From assembly GCA_035995185.1 (NCBI GenBank), contig DASYKT010000014.1, positions 1-64,000 of the forward strand: a stretch of 64,000 nucleotides of DNA, in the 5' to 3' direction. The notes under the pieces are model-generated. The model did not search any database. It worked only from the letters and a program-made list of their open reading frames with translations, and was not told the origin of the DNA. This stretch comes from DASYKT01 sp035995185 (GTDB lineage: Bacteria > Acidobacteriota > Blastocatellia > Pyrinomonadales > Pyrinomonadaceae). Positions 33,295 through 41,295 of the stretch are shown piece after piece. Positions within the stretch are counted from its first letter, which is position 1. Each line of letters opens with the position of its first letter. The translations under genes and the position numbers were made by a program.

Positions 33295-34571
33295 ATGGGC
33301 GTTTCAGATCTGTTTTCGCGTCTCTTTTTTCTCGGGTAGCGGTCCTCTGGGAATCTTTTAAGAATGCCCTGGCCAGCCTTCGCGCCAATAAACTCCGCAC
33401 GATTTTGACTTTGATCGGGGTGATCGTCGGCGTCTCGGCCGTGATCGCGGTGGTGACCATCATCAACGGTTTAGAGCAAACCGTTTCCTCGACCTTTTCC
33501 GCGCAGGGCTCGACCGCTTTTACTCTGACCAAACGTCCGCTGATCATCAAAAGCCGCGAAGAGCTGATCAAAACCAATCGCCGCAAAGACATTAACGAAG
33601 AGGACGCCCTCGCCGTGCAGCGGCAGTGTTCGCTCTGCTGGCGGACCGGTTTTGCCCTCAACGGCGTGGAGAACGTGAAATACGGCAATCAGCAATCGAG
33701 CGATGTCCCGGTGCGCGGCGTGACGCTGCCGATGTTCGATATCGAAGCCGTAACGATCGAGACCGGACGCCTGTGGACCGAAGAAGAAGGCGCCACCGGC
33801 ACGAACGTGGCGGTCATCGGGCCCGATGTGATAAAAAATCTTTTCGATGACGCGCCGCCCGAAAAAGTGGTGGGCCGGATACTTCGCGTCGGCGGGCTGG
33901 AATTTCGCGTCATCGGCGTGACCGTTCCGCTGGGCAGCGTGCTCGGTTTTTCGCGCGATAATTTTGTCGAGATACCCTATCAGACCGCGCAGAAACTCTA
34001 CGGCTCGCGCGATTCCCTGACCGTGCATTTTCAGGTCAAAGACCCGGCGCAGTTTGAAACCGCCAAAGACCAGGTGACGACGATAATGCGCGTTCGCCGC
34101 GGGCGCGCAGCGACTGACGACGATCTCGGCTTTTCGGTCGAATCGCAGGACGTTTTTGTCGGGCTTTTTAATACCGCCACGGAAAATATCTTTTTTGTCA
34201 CCATCGGGGTGGCCGCGCTTTCGCTGGTGGTAGGCGGGATCGTGGTGATGAATATAATGCTCGTCTCCGTAACGGAGCGCACCAAAGAGATCGGGCTGCG
34301 CAAAGCGGTCGGCGCGCGGCAAAGCGATATCATGACGCAATTTTTGATCGAGGCCGTGACGGTCACTTCCGTCGGCGGGGTGATCGGCGTTTTTACCGGC
34401 TTCGGCCTCGCTTTTATACTTGCCAAGGCAATGGGATTTCCCCTGCTGCCTAGTATCTGGGCGGTGGTGATGGGGATCGGCGTTTCTTCCGTCGTCGGCA
34501 TCGCCAGCGGGCTCTACCCGGCCTGGAAGGCATCGAGATTAAATCCGGTAGAGGCGATGAGGAGAGAGTGA
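33288..34571 (+). CDS. MacB/FtsX-type ABC transporter permease, copy 1
   Basis: 427 residues. The N-terminal amphipathic coupling segment and TM1 (NKLRTILTLIGVIVGVSAV) are followed by a large extracytoplasmic MacB periplasmic-core domain (~65-295), then three C-terminal helices with the family motif VMNIMLVSVTERTKEIGLRK and GLYPAWKASRLNPVEAMR at the end. A distinctive CSLCWRTGF segment lies in the periplasmic domain. The start at ATG 33288 overlaps the 7-TM gene. It likely couples ATP hydrolysis by the upstream ATPase to periplasmic motions rather than forming a classic channel. First of four tandem permeases. Confidence 0.92.
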   Translation: MVNGRFRSVFASLFSRVAVLWESFKNALASLRANKLRTILTLIGVIVGVSAVIAVVTIINGLEQTVSSTFSAQGSTAFTLTKRPLIIKSREELIKTNRRKDINEEDALAVQRQCSLCWRTGFALNGVENVKYGNQQSSDVPVRGVTLPMFDIEAVTIETGRLWTEEEGATGTNVAVIGPDVIKNLFDDAPPEKVVGRILRVGGLEFRVIGVTVPLGSVLGFSRDNFVEIPYQTAQKLYGSRDSLTVHFQVKDPAQFETAKDQVTTIMRVRRGRAATDDDLGFSVESQDVFVGLFNTATENIFFVTIGVAALSLVVGGIVVMNIMLVSVTERTKEIGLRKAVGARQSDIMTQFLIEAVTVTSVGGVIGVFTGFGLAFILAKAMGFPLLPSIWAVVMGIGVSSVVGIASGLYPAWKASRLNPVEAMRRE

Positions 34572-34572
34572 T

Positions 34573-34721
34573 ATGGAGCGCGGGCATCCTTGCCCGCCTC
34601 ACGTCAGTAGCGCTTGCGTTAGCAAGTGCGTTCTTTTGCTCTGGTTTTACGCATCTGCTAACGCAGACGCTACTGACATGAGCGCAGTGCGCTAATAGCG
34701 GGCAGGATGCCCGCGCTCCAT
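34573..34721. repeat. Inverted repeat, 'GGAGCGCGGGCATCC' family with CAGTAGCG..CTAACGC core
   Basis: Outer arms GGAGCGCGGGCATCCTTGCC (from 34575) and GGCAGGATGCCCGCGCTCC (to 34719). The inner arms GTCAGTAGCGCTTGCGTTAG and CTAACGCAGACGCTACTGAC nest inside. The inner module is shared with 63541-63681. It begins two bases after a permease stop and overlaps an alternative ATG of the next gene. Confidence 0.88.
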
Positions 34722-34730
34722 AAAAAGAAG

Positions 34731-35972
34731 ATGACTTTTGAAGACCTCAGAGAATCGACCAAAATGGCGCTGGAGACGGTGTGGGAAAACAAACTGCGCT
34801 CTATTTTGACCATTTTGGGAGTGACGGTCGGCGTGCTGACCGTGATGATCATGGTCTCGATCATCCAGGGTCTAAACAGGTCGTTTGCGGAGCAGATCGA
34901 AGCGCTCGGATCGAATACCATTTTCATCTCCAAGTTCAGCCCCAGTTTTGGCCGCCCGCCGGGACAGGAAGAGCGAATGCGCAAAGAGCTGACGATGGAC
35001 GATGCGCAGGCGCTGCGCGACGAGGTCCCCCAGCTGGCCGGCGTTTCCCCGCTGCGCCGCAAACTTGCCGAAGTCATTCGCTACAAGGAAAAGCAGAGCG
35101 AAACGCCCATCCTTTTCGGCGTCACGCCGTATTACGAATTTGTCCAGTCGCAATACCTGGATACGGGGCGCTTTATTACCGACACCGATGTGCGGGAACG
35201 CACCAACATTGCCGTGCTCGGGCGCGATGTCAAAAAAGCGCTCTTTGGCGACGATGATCCGATCGGCAAAGACGTCAAGGTCGGCGGCTATCCGTTTCGC
35301 ATAGTCGGCGTGATGGGCGATCTCGGACAATTCTTCGGCCAGTCTCGCGATAATTCGATCTTTATCCCGATTACGACCTTTGAAAAATATTATAAGGACA
35401 TTCCGATGCCCGAAGTGGTATTCGTGATAGTGGTCCGGCCCAAAGCGCGCGATGTCGTACGGGCGGCGACCGACGAAATAAAAGACGTGCTGCGCCGCCG
35501 GCGCCAGGTTCCTATCGGCGGCAAGGATAATTTCGGCGTTTCGTCGCAGGATTCCCTGCTCGATATTTACAACCAGCTGACCGGCGCCACCTACCTGGTG
35601 CTGACGGCTGTTTCGGCGGTGGCGCTGATGATCGGCGGTATCGGCGTGATGAATATCATGCTCGTCTCCGTGACCGAGCGCACCAAGGAGATCGGCATTC
35701 GCAAAGCAGTGGGCGCGACGCATTTTGACATCCTCTCGCAGTTCCTTATCGAAGCCGTGGTTCTGACCGCCATCGGCGGAATTATCGGGCTGCTGATCGG
35801 CGAAGGCGTCAGCCTGCTGATCAATACCTATTCTCCGCTTCCCGCCTTTGTGCCGTTGTGGGCGATATTTGTCGGCCTCGGGATGTCTGCCCTAGTCGGG
35901 ATCGTCTTCGGAATGTACCCCGCCTGGAAAGCCGCGCGCCTCGACCCCATCGACGCGCTGAGGTATGAGTAG
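34731..35972 (+). CDS. MacB/FtsX-type ABC transporter permease, copy 2
   Basis: 413 residues from ATG 34731. An earlier in-frame ATG at 34707 would add eight residues (MPALHKKK) read from the end of a dispersed repeat, so it is less likely. TM1 is in NKLRSILTILGVTVGVLTVM. The periplasmic core (~60-280) includes QLAGVSPLRRKLAEVIRY and DNSIFIPITTF. The C-terminal three helices carry GVMNIMLVSVTERTKEIGIR and GMYPAWKAARLDPIDALRYE. It is closer in wording to copies 3 and 4 than to copy 1. Confidence 0.92.
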   Translation: MTFEDLRESTKMALETVWENKLRSILTILGVTVGVLTVMIMVSIIQGLNRSFAEQIEALGSNTIFISKFSPSFGRPPGQEERMRKELTMDDAQALRDEVPQLAGVSPLRRKLAEVIRYKEKQSETPILFGVTPYYEFVQSQYLDTGRFITDTDVRERTNIAVLGRDVKKALFGDDDPIGKDVKVGGYPFRIVGVMGDLGQFFGQSRDNSIFIPITTFEKYYKDIPMPEVVFVIVVRPKARDVVRAATDEIKDVLRRRRQVPIGGKDNFGVSSQDSLLDIYNQLTGATYLVLTAVSAVALMIGGIGVMNIMLVSVTERTKEIGIRKAVGATHFDILSQFLIEAVVLTAIGGIIGLLIGEGVSLLINTYSPLPAFVPLWAIFVGLGMSALVGIVFGMYPAWKAARLDPIDALRYE

Positions 35973-35980
35973 GAGCATAA

Positions 35981-36200
35981 GGCAGCAGCAGGGGCAGAGC
36001 GGCAGTAGGCAGCAGCAGTAGGCAGTGGCAGGTTGCAGTGAAAAATCTTTTTTCGTGTTGTTTAGTGTGTGTTCGTGGTTTCAGTCCTTGAAGACCTTAA
36101 CAAATCGCATTTATAAGAAAGACTCTGCCTACTGCCGCTCTGCCCCTGCTGCCTGCTGCCTGCTGCCTACCGCTACCGCTACTGCCAACTGCTACTGCTT
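35981..36200. repeat. Nested inverted repeats with GGCAGTAGGCAGCAGCAG / CTGCTGCCTGCTGCC word arms
   Basis: Outer arms are degenerate iterations of GGCAGCAG (35982-36036) and CTGCCTACTGCCG/CTGCTGCC (36127-36200). Between them is one TTCGTGTTGTTTAGTGTGTG arm of the family seen at 20455 and 28126. It is intergenic between permeases 2 and 3. Confidence 0.8.
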
Positions 36201-36281
36201 ACTGCCGCTTCCCGCGCTCCATAAATAGTCCGGTTTTATAAAGCCGTACTTAACCAAATAAACTTTTCGGTGTCTATAACG

Positions 36282-36287
36282 TATAAT
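36282..36287 (+). promoter_or_regulatory. -10 element TATAAT ahead of permease 3
   Basis: Exact TATAAT 17 bases before ATG 36304. The -35 region (TAAACT at 36259-36264, 17-base spacing) is weak. It may allow transcription of permeases 3-4 separately from the upstream operon. Confidence 0.35.
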
Positions 36288-36303
36288 CGTACATAAGCTT
36301 AGA

Positions 36304-37539
36304 ATGAATTTTTCAGAATCGTTAAAACTTGCCATCTCTGCCATCTGGGCGCACAAGCTGCGTTCTTTTCTTACCTTACTCGGAATGATCATCGGGGTCA
36401 TGACCTTTATGATCGTGATGTCGGTCTTGATCGGGTTTATCGGCTTTATCGATGAAAAGATCGCGGGCATCGGCTCCAATTCTTTTACCGTCCGGCGTTT
36501 CGCCTTTGACGATTTCAAAGACACCGACACCATCGCCGCCGCCCAGCGCCGCAACAAAGAGCTGAGCTTTGACGAGCTGTATTTTATCCGCGACCACGCG
36601 CAGCTGATCGACAAGATCGGCGCCAAGGCGGGAAACGTCGGGCGCGACATTAAACGCAACGGGGAAACTCTGCAGAGCGTGCAGATCGAGGGCTCCGAAC
36701 CGGTGGTGGCCGACATCGAAAAGATGGATATCACCCAGGGGCGCTATTTCATCGAATCTGAAAACACCACCGCCGCCTATGTGGCATTTATCGGCGCCGA
36801 CGTGGCGAGCAAGCTTTTCCCCGGCGGGGGAGCGGTCGGCGGCGAGATCGAGATCCAGGGAATTCCCTACCGCGTGATCGGCGTGCTCAAGGCAAAAGGC
36901 CCTGTGTTCGGCCGCCCGCAGGATAATTTCGTGCACCTGCCGATAAAAACTTTCGGCAAAGCTTTTGGCGGGCTGCGCAATAACCGCGCGCCGTATTTTC
37001 TGGTCAAGGCCAAAAGCGACAAGGTATTTGACGATGCGGTGGAAGAGGTCCGCGCCCTGATGCGGATTAAGCGCAAGCTGGAAACGGACGAGAAGGATAA
37101 TTTCGGCCTGCTGACGCCCGATGCGATCACCGGCGTGCGCGACCGCATCTTAGGCCCGACGCTGATCGTGGTGGGAATCGTCCCGACCATTGCGCTGGTG
37201 GTGGGCGCGATCGTCATTATGAACATCATGCTGGTCGCCGTGACGGAACGGACCAAGGAGATCGGCGTCCGGAAAAGCCTCGGCGCGCGGCAGAAGGACA
37301 TTTTACGCCAGTTCCTTTTTGAAGCGGCTACGCTGGCTTCGCTGGGCGGGACCATCGGGTTGATCCTGGCTTACCTCGCCGGGTTTATCGTTACCCGAGT
37401 ATTTTTCCCGACGAGTATTCCGTGGTGGGCGGCCGTCTTGGCGATCGGTGTTTCGGGCGGGATAGGTATTGCCGCAGGACTGTTTCCGGCCTGGAAAGCG
37501 GCGCGCCTTGACCCGATCGAAGCTTTGAGGCACGAGTAG
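36304..37539 (+). CDS. MacB/FtsX-type ABC transporter permease, copy 3
   Basis: 411 residues. TM1 in HKLRSFLTLLGMIIGVMTFM, followed by a periplasmic core (~60-285) with GIGSNSFTVRRFAFDDFKD and DNFVHLPIKTFGKAFGG. The three C-terminal helices have IVIMNIMLVAVTERTKEIGV and GLFPAWKAARLDPIEALRHE. It has the family length and all expected segments. It is preceded by a nested repeat and a possible own -10 element, so its expression may be partly independent. Confidence 0.92.
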   Translation: MNFSESLKLAISAIWAHKLRSFLTLLGMIIGVMTFMIVMSVLIGFIGFIDEKIAGIGSNSFTVRRFAFDDFKDTDTIAAAQRRNKELSFDELYFIRDHAQLIDKIGAKAGNVGRDIKRNGETLQSVQIEGSEPVVADIEKMDITQGRYFIESENTTAAYVAFIGADVASKLFPGGGAVGGEIEIQGIPYRVIGVLKAKGPVFGRPQDNFVHLPIKTFGKAFGGLRNNRAPYFLVKAKSDKVFDDAVEEVRALMRIKRKLETDEKDNFGLLTPDAITGVRDRILGPTLIVVGIVPTIALVVGAIVIMNIMLVAVTERTKEIGVRKSLGARQKDILRQFLFEAATLASLGGTIGLILAYLAGFIVTRVFFPTSIPWWAAVLAIGVSGGIGIAAGLFPAWKAARLDPIEALRHE

Positions 37540-37578
37540 ATGGAACGCCGAATTTATTCGGCACGAATCGGCGCTCCC
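37540..37578. repeat. Short inverted repeat, 'CGCCGAATTTATTCGGC' family, reduced copy
   Basis: GGAACGCCGAATTTATTCGG then CACGAATCGGCGCTCCC, the collapsed form of the element at 26704-26812. It starts right after the stop of permease 3, and permease 4 follows 18 bases later. Confidence 0.75.
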
Positions 37579-37595
37579 GATCAAGCGAGTATGAT

Positions 37596-38858
37596 ATGAA
37601 ATTTCTTACCGGTTCATTTTTTGAGAATTTCAAGATGGCGATCGATACGGTGCGCGGTAATAAGCTGCGCTCCAGCCTGACCATCGTCGGCGTCGTGATC
37701 GGCGTGATGACGGTAATGCTGATGTCTTCGATCATCAGCGGCATCAATGTTGCCGTCGAACACGAAGTCGAGCAATTCGGCACTCGTTCGATCTTTCTCT
37801 ATAAAATGGATATCGGCATCCGCACCACCCAGCCTACCCGCGAAGAAAGAATGAGAAAGCCGCTCACCACGGATGACGTCGATGCGATAGTCAAGCTCCC
37901 GACCATCGAAACGGCGGTGCCGTTTCTGGATATTTCCAACAATTTTTTCGGCAACAAGATCATGGTCACCGGCAAGAACGGCAAGACGTCGTCCGCCGTT
38001 AACCTCAACGGCACCTATCCCGACATTGAAAAGACCAGCTCGGAAGTGCTGCTCGAGGGCCGCTGGTTCACACAGCAGGAAAGCGATGACAAGGTAGATG
38101 TCTGCCTGATCGGAGATTCGGTCAGGGACGCCTATTTCCCGCTGGAAAACCCAATCGGGAATACTATCGAGGTGGGCGGCCGCGAATTTCGCATTATCGG
38201 CGTGCTGGCCAAACGAGAACAGCTTTTTGGCGGCGGCAGCGGCAACAACGACCAAAGCAACATCATCTATATGCCGATGGGATCGGCCCGCCGGATCAAG
38301 CCCCAGGCCGACGATCTTTTTATCATGGCGGTGGCCAGAGAAGGCCAGTTTGAAAAGGCCAAAGACCAGGTGCAGGACCTGCTCCGCATTCGCCGGCACG
38401 TGCCGCTGAGCCAAAAGAATAATTTCTCGATGGAAACGGCCGCCAGCCTGATCGAGCAATTTCAGGCGATCACGGGCGGTGTTTTCCTGGCGATGGTCGT
38501 TATTTCCTCGGTGGGATTGATGATCGGCGGTATCGGCGTGATGAACATCATGCTGGTGTCGGTCACCGAAAGAACGCGCGAGATCGGCATCCGCAAAGCC
38601 ATCGGCGCAAAAAGAAAAGATATCCTGCTGCAGTTTCTTATCGAAGCCGCCACGCTGACCGGAATGGGCGGTGTGCTGGGTCTCATCCTGGGCTTTGGCG
38701 GAACCTATCTGATCAGGCTGATAATGCCTTCTTATGTTCCCTGGTGGGCGCCGGTCGCGGGATTTTTCGCCAGTATCGGGATCGGGCTGGTGTTTGGCGT
38801 GTTCCCCGCCTGGAAGGCCGCTCGGTTGGACCCCATCGAATCCTTAAGATACGAATAG
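37596..38858 (+). CDS. MacB/FtsX-type ABC transporter permease, copy 4
   Basis: 420 residues. TM1 in NKLRSSLTIVGVVIGVMTVM. The periplasmic core (~60-285) contains GKNGKTSSAVNLNGTYPD and a Gly/Asn-rich loop GGGSGNNDQSNIIYMPMG. The C-terminal helices carry GVMNIMLVSVTERTREIGIR and GVFPAWKAARLDPIESLRYE. It is the last gene of the exporter array; a long perfect hairpin follows in the convergent gap. The TM regions are nearly identical in wording to the other copies while the periplasmic domains differ, suggesting duplication followed by specialisation of the cargo-contacting domain. Confidence 0.92.
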   Translation: MKFLTGSFFENFKMAIDTVRGNKLRSSLTIVGVVIGVMTVMLMSSIISGINVAVEHEVEQFGTRSIFLYKMDIGIRTTQPTREERMRKPLTTDDVDAIVKLPTIETAVPFLDISNNFFGNKIMVTGKNGKTSSAVNLNGTYPDIEKTSSEVLLEGRWFTQQESDDKVDVCLIGDSVRDAYFPLENPIGNTIEVGGREFRIIGVLAKREQLFGGGSGNNDQSNIIYMPMGSARRIKPQADDLFIMAVAREGQFEKAKDQVQDLLRIRRHVPLSQKNNFSMETAASLIEQFQAITGGVFLAMVVISSVGLMIGGIGVMNIMLVSVTERTREIGIRKAIGAKRKDILLQFLIEAATLTGMGGVLGLILGFGGTYLIRLIMPSYVPWWAPVAGFFASIGIGLVFGVFPAWKAARLDPIESLRYE

Positions 38859-38873
38859 CTTTTAACTCATAAA

Positions 38874-38949
38874 TACAGCCGTTAATTACACAAATAACAC
38901 GAATTTAGAAAATTCTTTATTCGTGTTATTTGTGTAATTAACGGCTGTA
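38874..38949. repeat. Perfect hairpin CAGCCGTTAATTACACAAAT... between convergent genes
   Basis: About 30-base perfect arms (TACAGCCGTTAATTACACAA and its complement) around an ~18-base loop. Same family as 32408-32472, 44964-45045 and 61973-62003. Its position between a plus- and a minus-strand 3' end would suit a bidirectional terminator. Confidence 0.8.
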
Positions 38950-38972
38950 AAAATTGTTTCCGGCTTTACGGT

Positions 38973-39776
38973 TTACTTGGTCCCGCCTCCGAATATCAAA
39001 GCTGAAGCGATCCCGATAATAATACCGAGAAGTTTTAATCCCAAAGCTATCGACCAGGCCGAGCTGTTTGAGATCTTCATCATCGTCCGCAGGCCGATCA
39101 CGCCCAGGATCAGCGCAAAAATTCCAAAAAGATCGATCGGCGCCAGGATGGCATTAAGGACCGGGCTATGAGTGGTGTCGATGAGAGCCGTCGGGTTAGC
39201 GCGGACCAGCCCGCCGCTCTGCATAAATGAGCTGTCAATATCGTCCTTCGACTTGAGCAGCAGCACAAGAATATTCGCTATCACCGCTACCAGCGCCGGG
39301 GCATAGCTTGAATAGACCCACACCGAAACTCCCTGCAGGTAACGGGCGGAACCGCCCATTGCGTTGGCCAGCAGCCAGTAGATCAAACCGCCGATAAAGA
39401 CGACGAATATCGAACCGATCACGATGATGCCAAAGAAAAAGCCTTTAAAGAGCGGCCCGCGATAAAATCCCGCGGCCTTTTCGCGCGTGGGTCCGTCCAT
39501 TTGCTCGTACTGCGGGCTTTTCTTCATCTGATCGATAAAGACCTCGCCCACGCCGATCTTTTGATCGATAGCAAACCAGAAGCCAAGCGATACGACGATC
39601 ATAATGATAAGCGCCAGCAAAAACTTCGGCTTGGCGCGCATGGCGCGAAAAGTATTGCCCGGCTCGATGAAAATATTCGCGAGCGTGGCGACCTCGGACA
39701 TTTGCGGCCCTTCTTCTTCGACCGGGCCTTCCGGCGGCGGTGGGGCCTGCCACTCGGCATTGTTAGGTTCTTCCAT
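38973..39776 (-). CDS. Yip1-domain membrane protein
   Basis: 267 residues. A cytoplasmic Pro/Glu-rich N-terminus is followed by LANIFIEPGNTFRAMRAKPK, the typical start of prokaryotic Yip1 proteins, then about five membrane helices (~50-66, ~115-135, ~150-172, ~205-225, ~240-262). Function in bacteria is poorly defined; many occur next to ABC permeases or as stand-alone envelope proteins. A strong AGGAGG precedes the ATG. It is convergent with the permease array and hence a separate transcript. Confidence 0.82.
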   Translation of the reverse strand: MEEPNNAEWQAPPPPEGPVEEEGPQMSEVATLANIFIEPGNTFRAMRAKPKFLLALIIMIVVSLGFWFAIDQKIGVGEVFIDQMKKSPQYEQMDGPTREKAAGFYRGPLFKGFFFGIIVIGSIFVVFIGGLIYWLLANAMGGSARYLQGVSVWVYSSYAPALVAVIANILVLLLKSKDDIDSSFMQSGGLVRANPTALIDTTHSPVLNAILAPIDLFGIFALILGVIGLRTMMKISNSSAWSIALGLKLLGIIIGIASALIFGGGTK

Positions 39777-39877
39777 ACACTTCCTCCTGTAAAAGTGAAA
39801 AATGAAAACGAACTGCTGATTGATTTTTAATTAAGAACTGCTGAAAACTATACGAGCATTATAGCGCAAAGGTTCTG

Positions 39878-40186
39878 TGAATAGTGAATAGTGATAAGTG
39901 AATAGAAGAATTCTGCTCCTGCCCGGCTTATATAAATTGCCACTAGCTTTAGCTAGTGGGTAAGAAAAAAGAGAGGCATGGGCTTTAGCCCAAATTTGGC
40001 TAAAGCCGAAAACTCTTCCTCCTTCGTGAACCACTAGCTAAAGCTAGTGGCAATTTATAGAACCCGATGATTAGGAGTCTTTTATCCACCACTATCCACT
40101 ATCCCCTATCCCCTATTCCCTAATCCCTATTCCCTACTTCCTACTCCCTACTCCCTGCTCCCTGCTCCCTACTCCCTATCCACTAA
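39878..40186. repeat. Nested repeats: AGTGAATAGTGATAAG words, a paired CTAGCTTTAGCTAG element, and CCCTATTCCCTAATCCC words
   Basis: The left word array 39878-39905 (GTGAATAGTGAATAGTGATA) and a long right array 40086-40186 of CCCTACTCCCTGCTCCC units flank a complete paired element at 39931-40058 (two 20-base palindromes around GGGCTTTAGCCC / TTGGCTAAAGCC). The right array is five times longer than the left. No gene in the gap. Confidence 0.85.
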
Positions 40187-41175
40187 TATCCCGGTGTCTT
40201 TATACAGGCGGAAAAATGTCCGGGAGTGATCTCGTGGAGTTCGGGCACGATCTCGGCGCATTCCTGCGAGGCCAGCGGGCAGCGGGTGCGGAAACGGCAG
40301 CCCGAAGGCGGATTGATCGGCGTCGGCACGTCTCCCCTGAGGATGACGCGGCTGCGTTTTTGCGTCGGGTCGGGTATAGGAATAGCTGAGAGCAGCGCCT
40401 GAGTATAAGGGTGCAGCGGGTTTTCATAGAGCTCGCGCGCGGCCGCGATCTCGACAATTTTACCCAGGTACATCACCGCCACCCGCTGCGAAATATGTTC
40501 GACCACCGCCAGCCCGTGCGAGATAAAAAGATAGGTCAGCCCCAGCTGCTGCTGCAGGTCCTGCAAAAGATTAACCACCTGCGCCTGCACCGAAACATCC
40601 AGCGCCGAGACGGGTTCGTCGGCGATGATCAGCCGCGGATTTAAAGCCAGCGCGCGGGCGATCCCGATGCGCTGCCGCTGTCCGCCGGAAAATTCGTGCG
40701 GGTAGCGGTTCATATACGCCGGGTCCATGCCCACCTGTTTTAGCAGTTCGGCGACGCGATCCTTTCGCTCTTTCTTGTCACCGATCCCGTGGATGATGAG
40801 CGGTTCGGAAATGATGGTCTGCACGCTGAGCCGCGGATTTAAGCTGGCGTACGGGTCCTGGAAAATGATCTGCATCTCGCCGCGCAGCTCGCGCAGTTCA
40901 TGCTTGCCCATTTTGGTGACGTCTTTACCGTCAAAGATCACTTCACCCGAGGTCGGCTCGATCAGCCGCAGGATACAGCGCCCGACCGTCGATTTTCCGC
41001 AGCCCGATTCGCCCACCAGCCCCAGAGTCTCGCCCGCCACAATATCGAACGACACACCGTCCACCGCGCGTACCACGTCGATACTTCCCTCCACGGGAAA
41101 ATGCTTGACCAGGTCGCGAATGCGAACGAGCTTTTTGTTATTTGTGAATAATTCGACCGTTTCGCTTAATTTCAC
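40183..41175 (-). CDS. Oligopeptide/dipeptide ABC transporter ATP-binding protein, OppF/DppF type
   Basis: 330 residues. Walker A GESGCGKST, Q-loop MQIIFQDPYASLNPR, signature FSGGQRQRIGIARALALNP, Walker B LIIADEPVSALDVSVQ, H-loop ISHGLAVVEH. The C-terminal oligopeptide/dipeptide extension (GDVPTPINPPSGCRFRTRCP) has the usual Cys cluster, which can carry an Fe-S centre in relatives. Ser-Ala-Leu-Asp in the D-loop and the PASLNPR wording separate the OppF from the OppD type. Its usual partner OppD lies 2.3 kb upstream on the same strand, separated by four unrelated genes. Permeases are absent here, and a family-5 binding protein is at 15657. Confidence 0.93.
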   Translation of the reverse strand: MKLSETVELFTNNKKLVRIRDLVKHFPVEGSIDVVRAVDGVSFDIVAGETLGLVGESGCGKSTVGRCILRLIEPTSGEVIFDGKDVTKMGKHELRELRGEMQIIFQDPYASLNPRLSVQTIISEPLIIHGIGDKKERKDRVAELLKQVGMDPAYMNRYPHEFSGGQRQRIGIARALALNPRLIIADEPVSALDVSVQAQVVNLLQDLQQQLGLTYLFISHGLAVVEHISQRVAVMYLGKIVEIAAARELYENPLHPYTQALLSAIPIPDPTQKRSRVILRGDVPTPINPPSGCRFRTRCPLASQECAEIVPELHEITPGHFSACIKTPGY

Positions 41176-41295
41176 TAACTAATGTTAAACCTTTTTTGAG
41201 ATCTTCGAAAGGAGAGCCCCGGCTAAACAAAACCCTGGAAGATTCCAAAATTAAGCTGATAAACCCATTATTAATTTCACTTTGAAAGACAGGCT

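Noticed and set aside
33471..34340. Minus-strand open frame opposite permease 1, with similar ones opposite permeases 2-4
   Set aside because: They recur in the same place opposite each permease and mirror the conserved codons of the sense genes, with no independent motif.
40086..40186. Array of CCCTATTCCC-like units considered as CRISPR or telomere-like repeat
   Set aside because: Units are degenerate, contiguous and spacer-free, and there are no cas genes. It is the long right arm of a hairpin with a short left arm at 39878.
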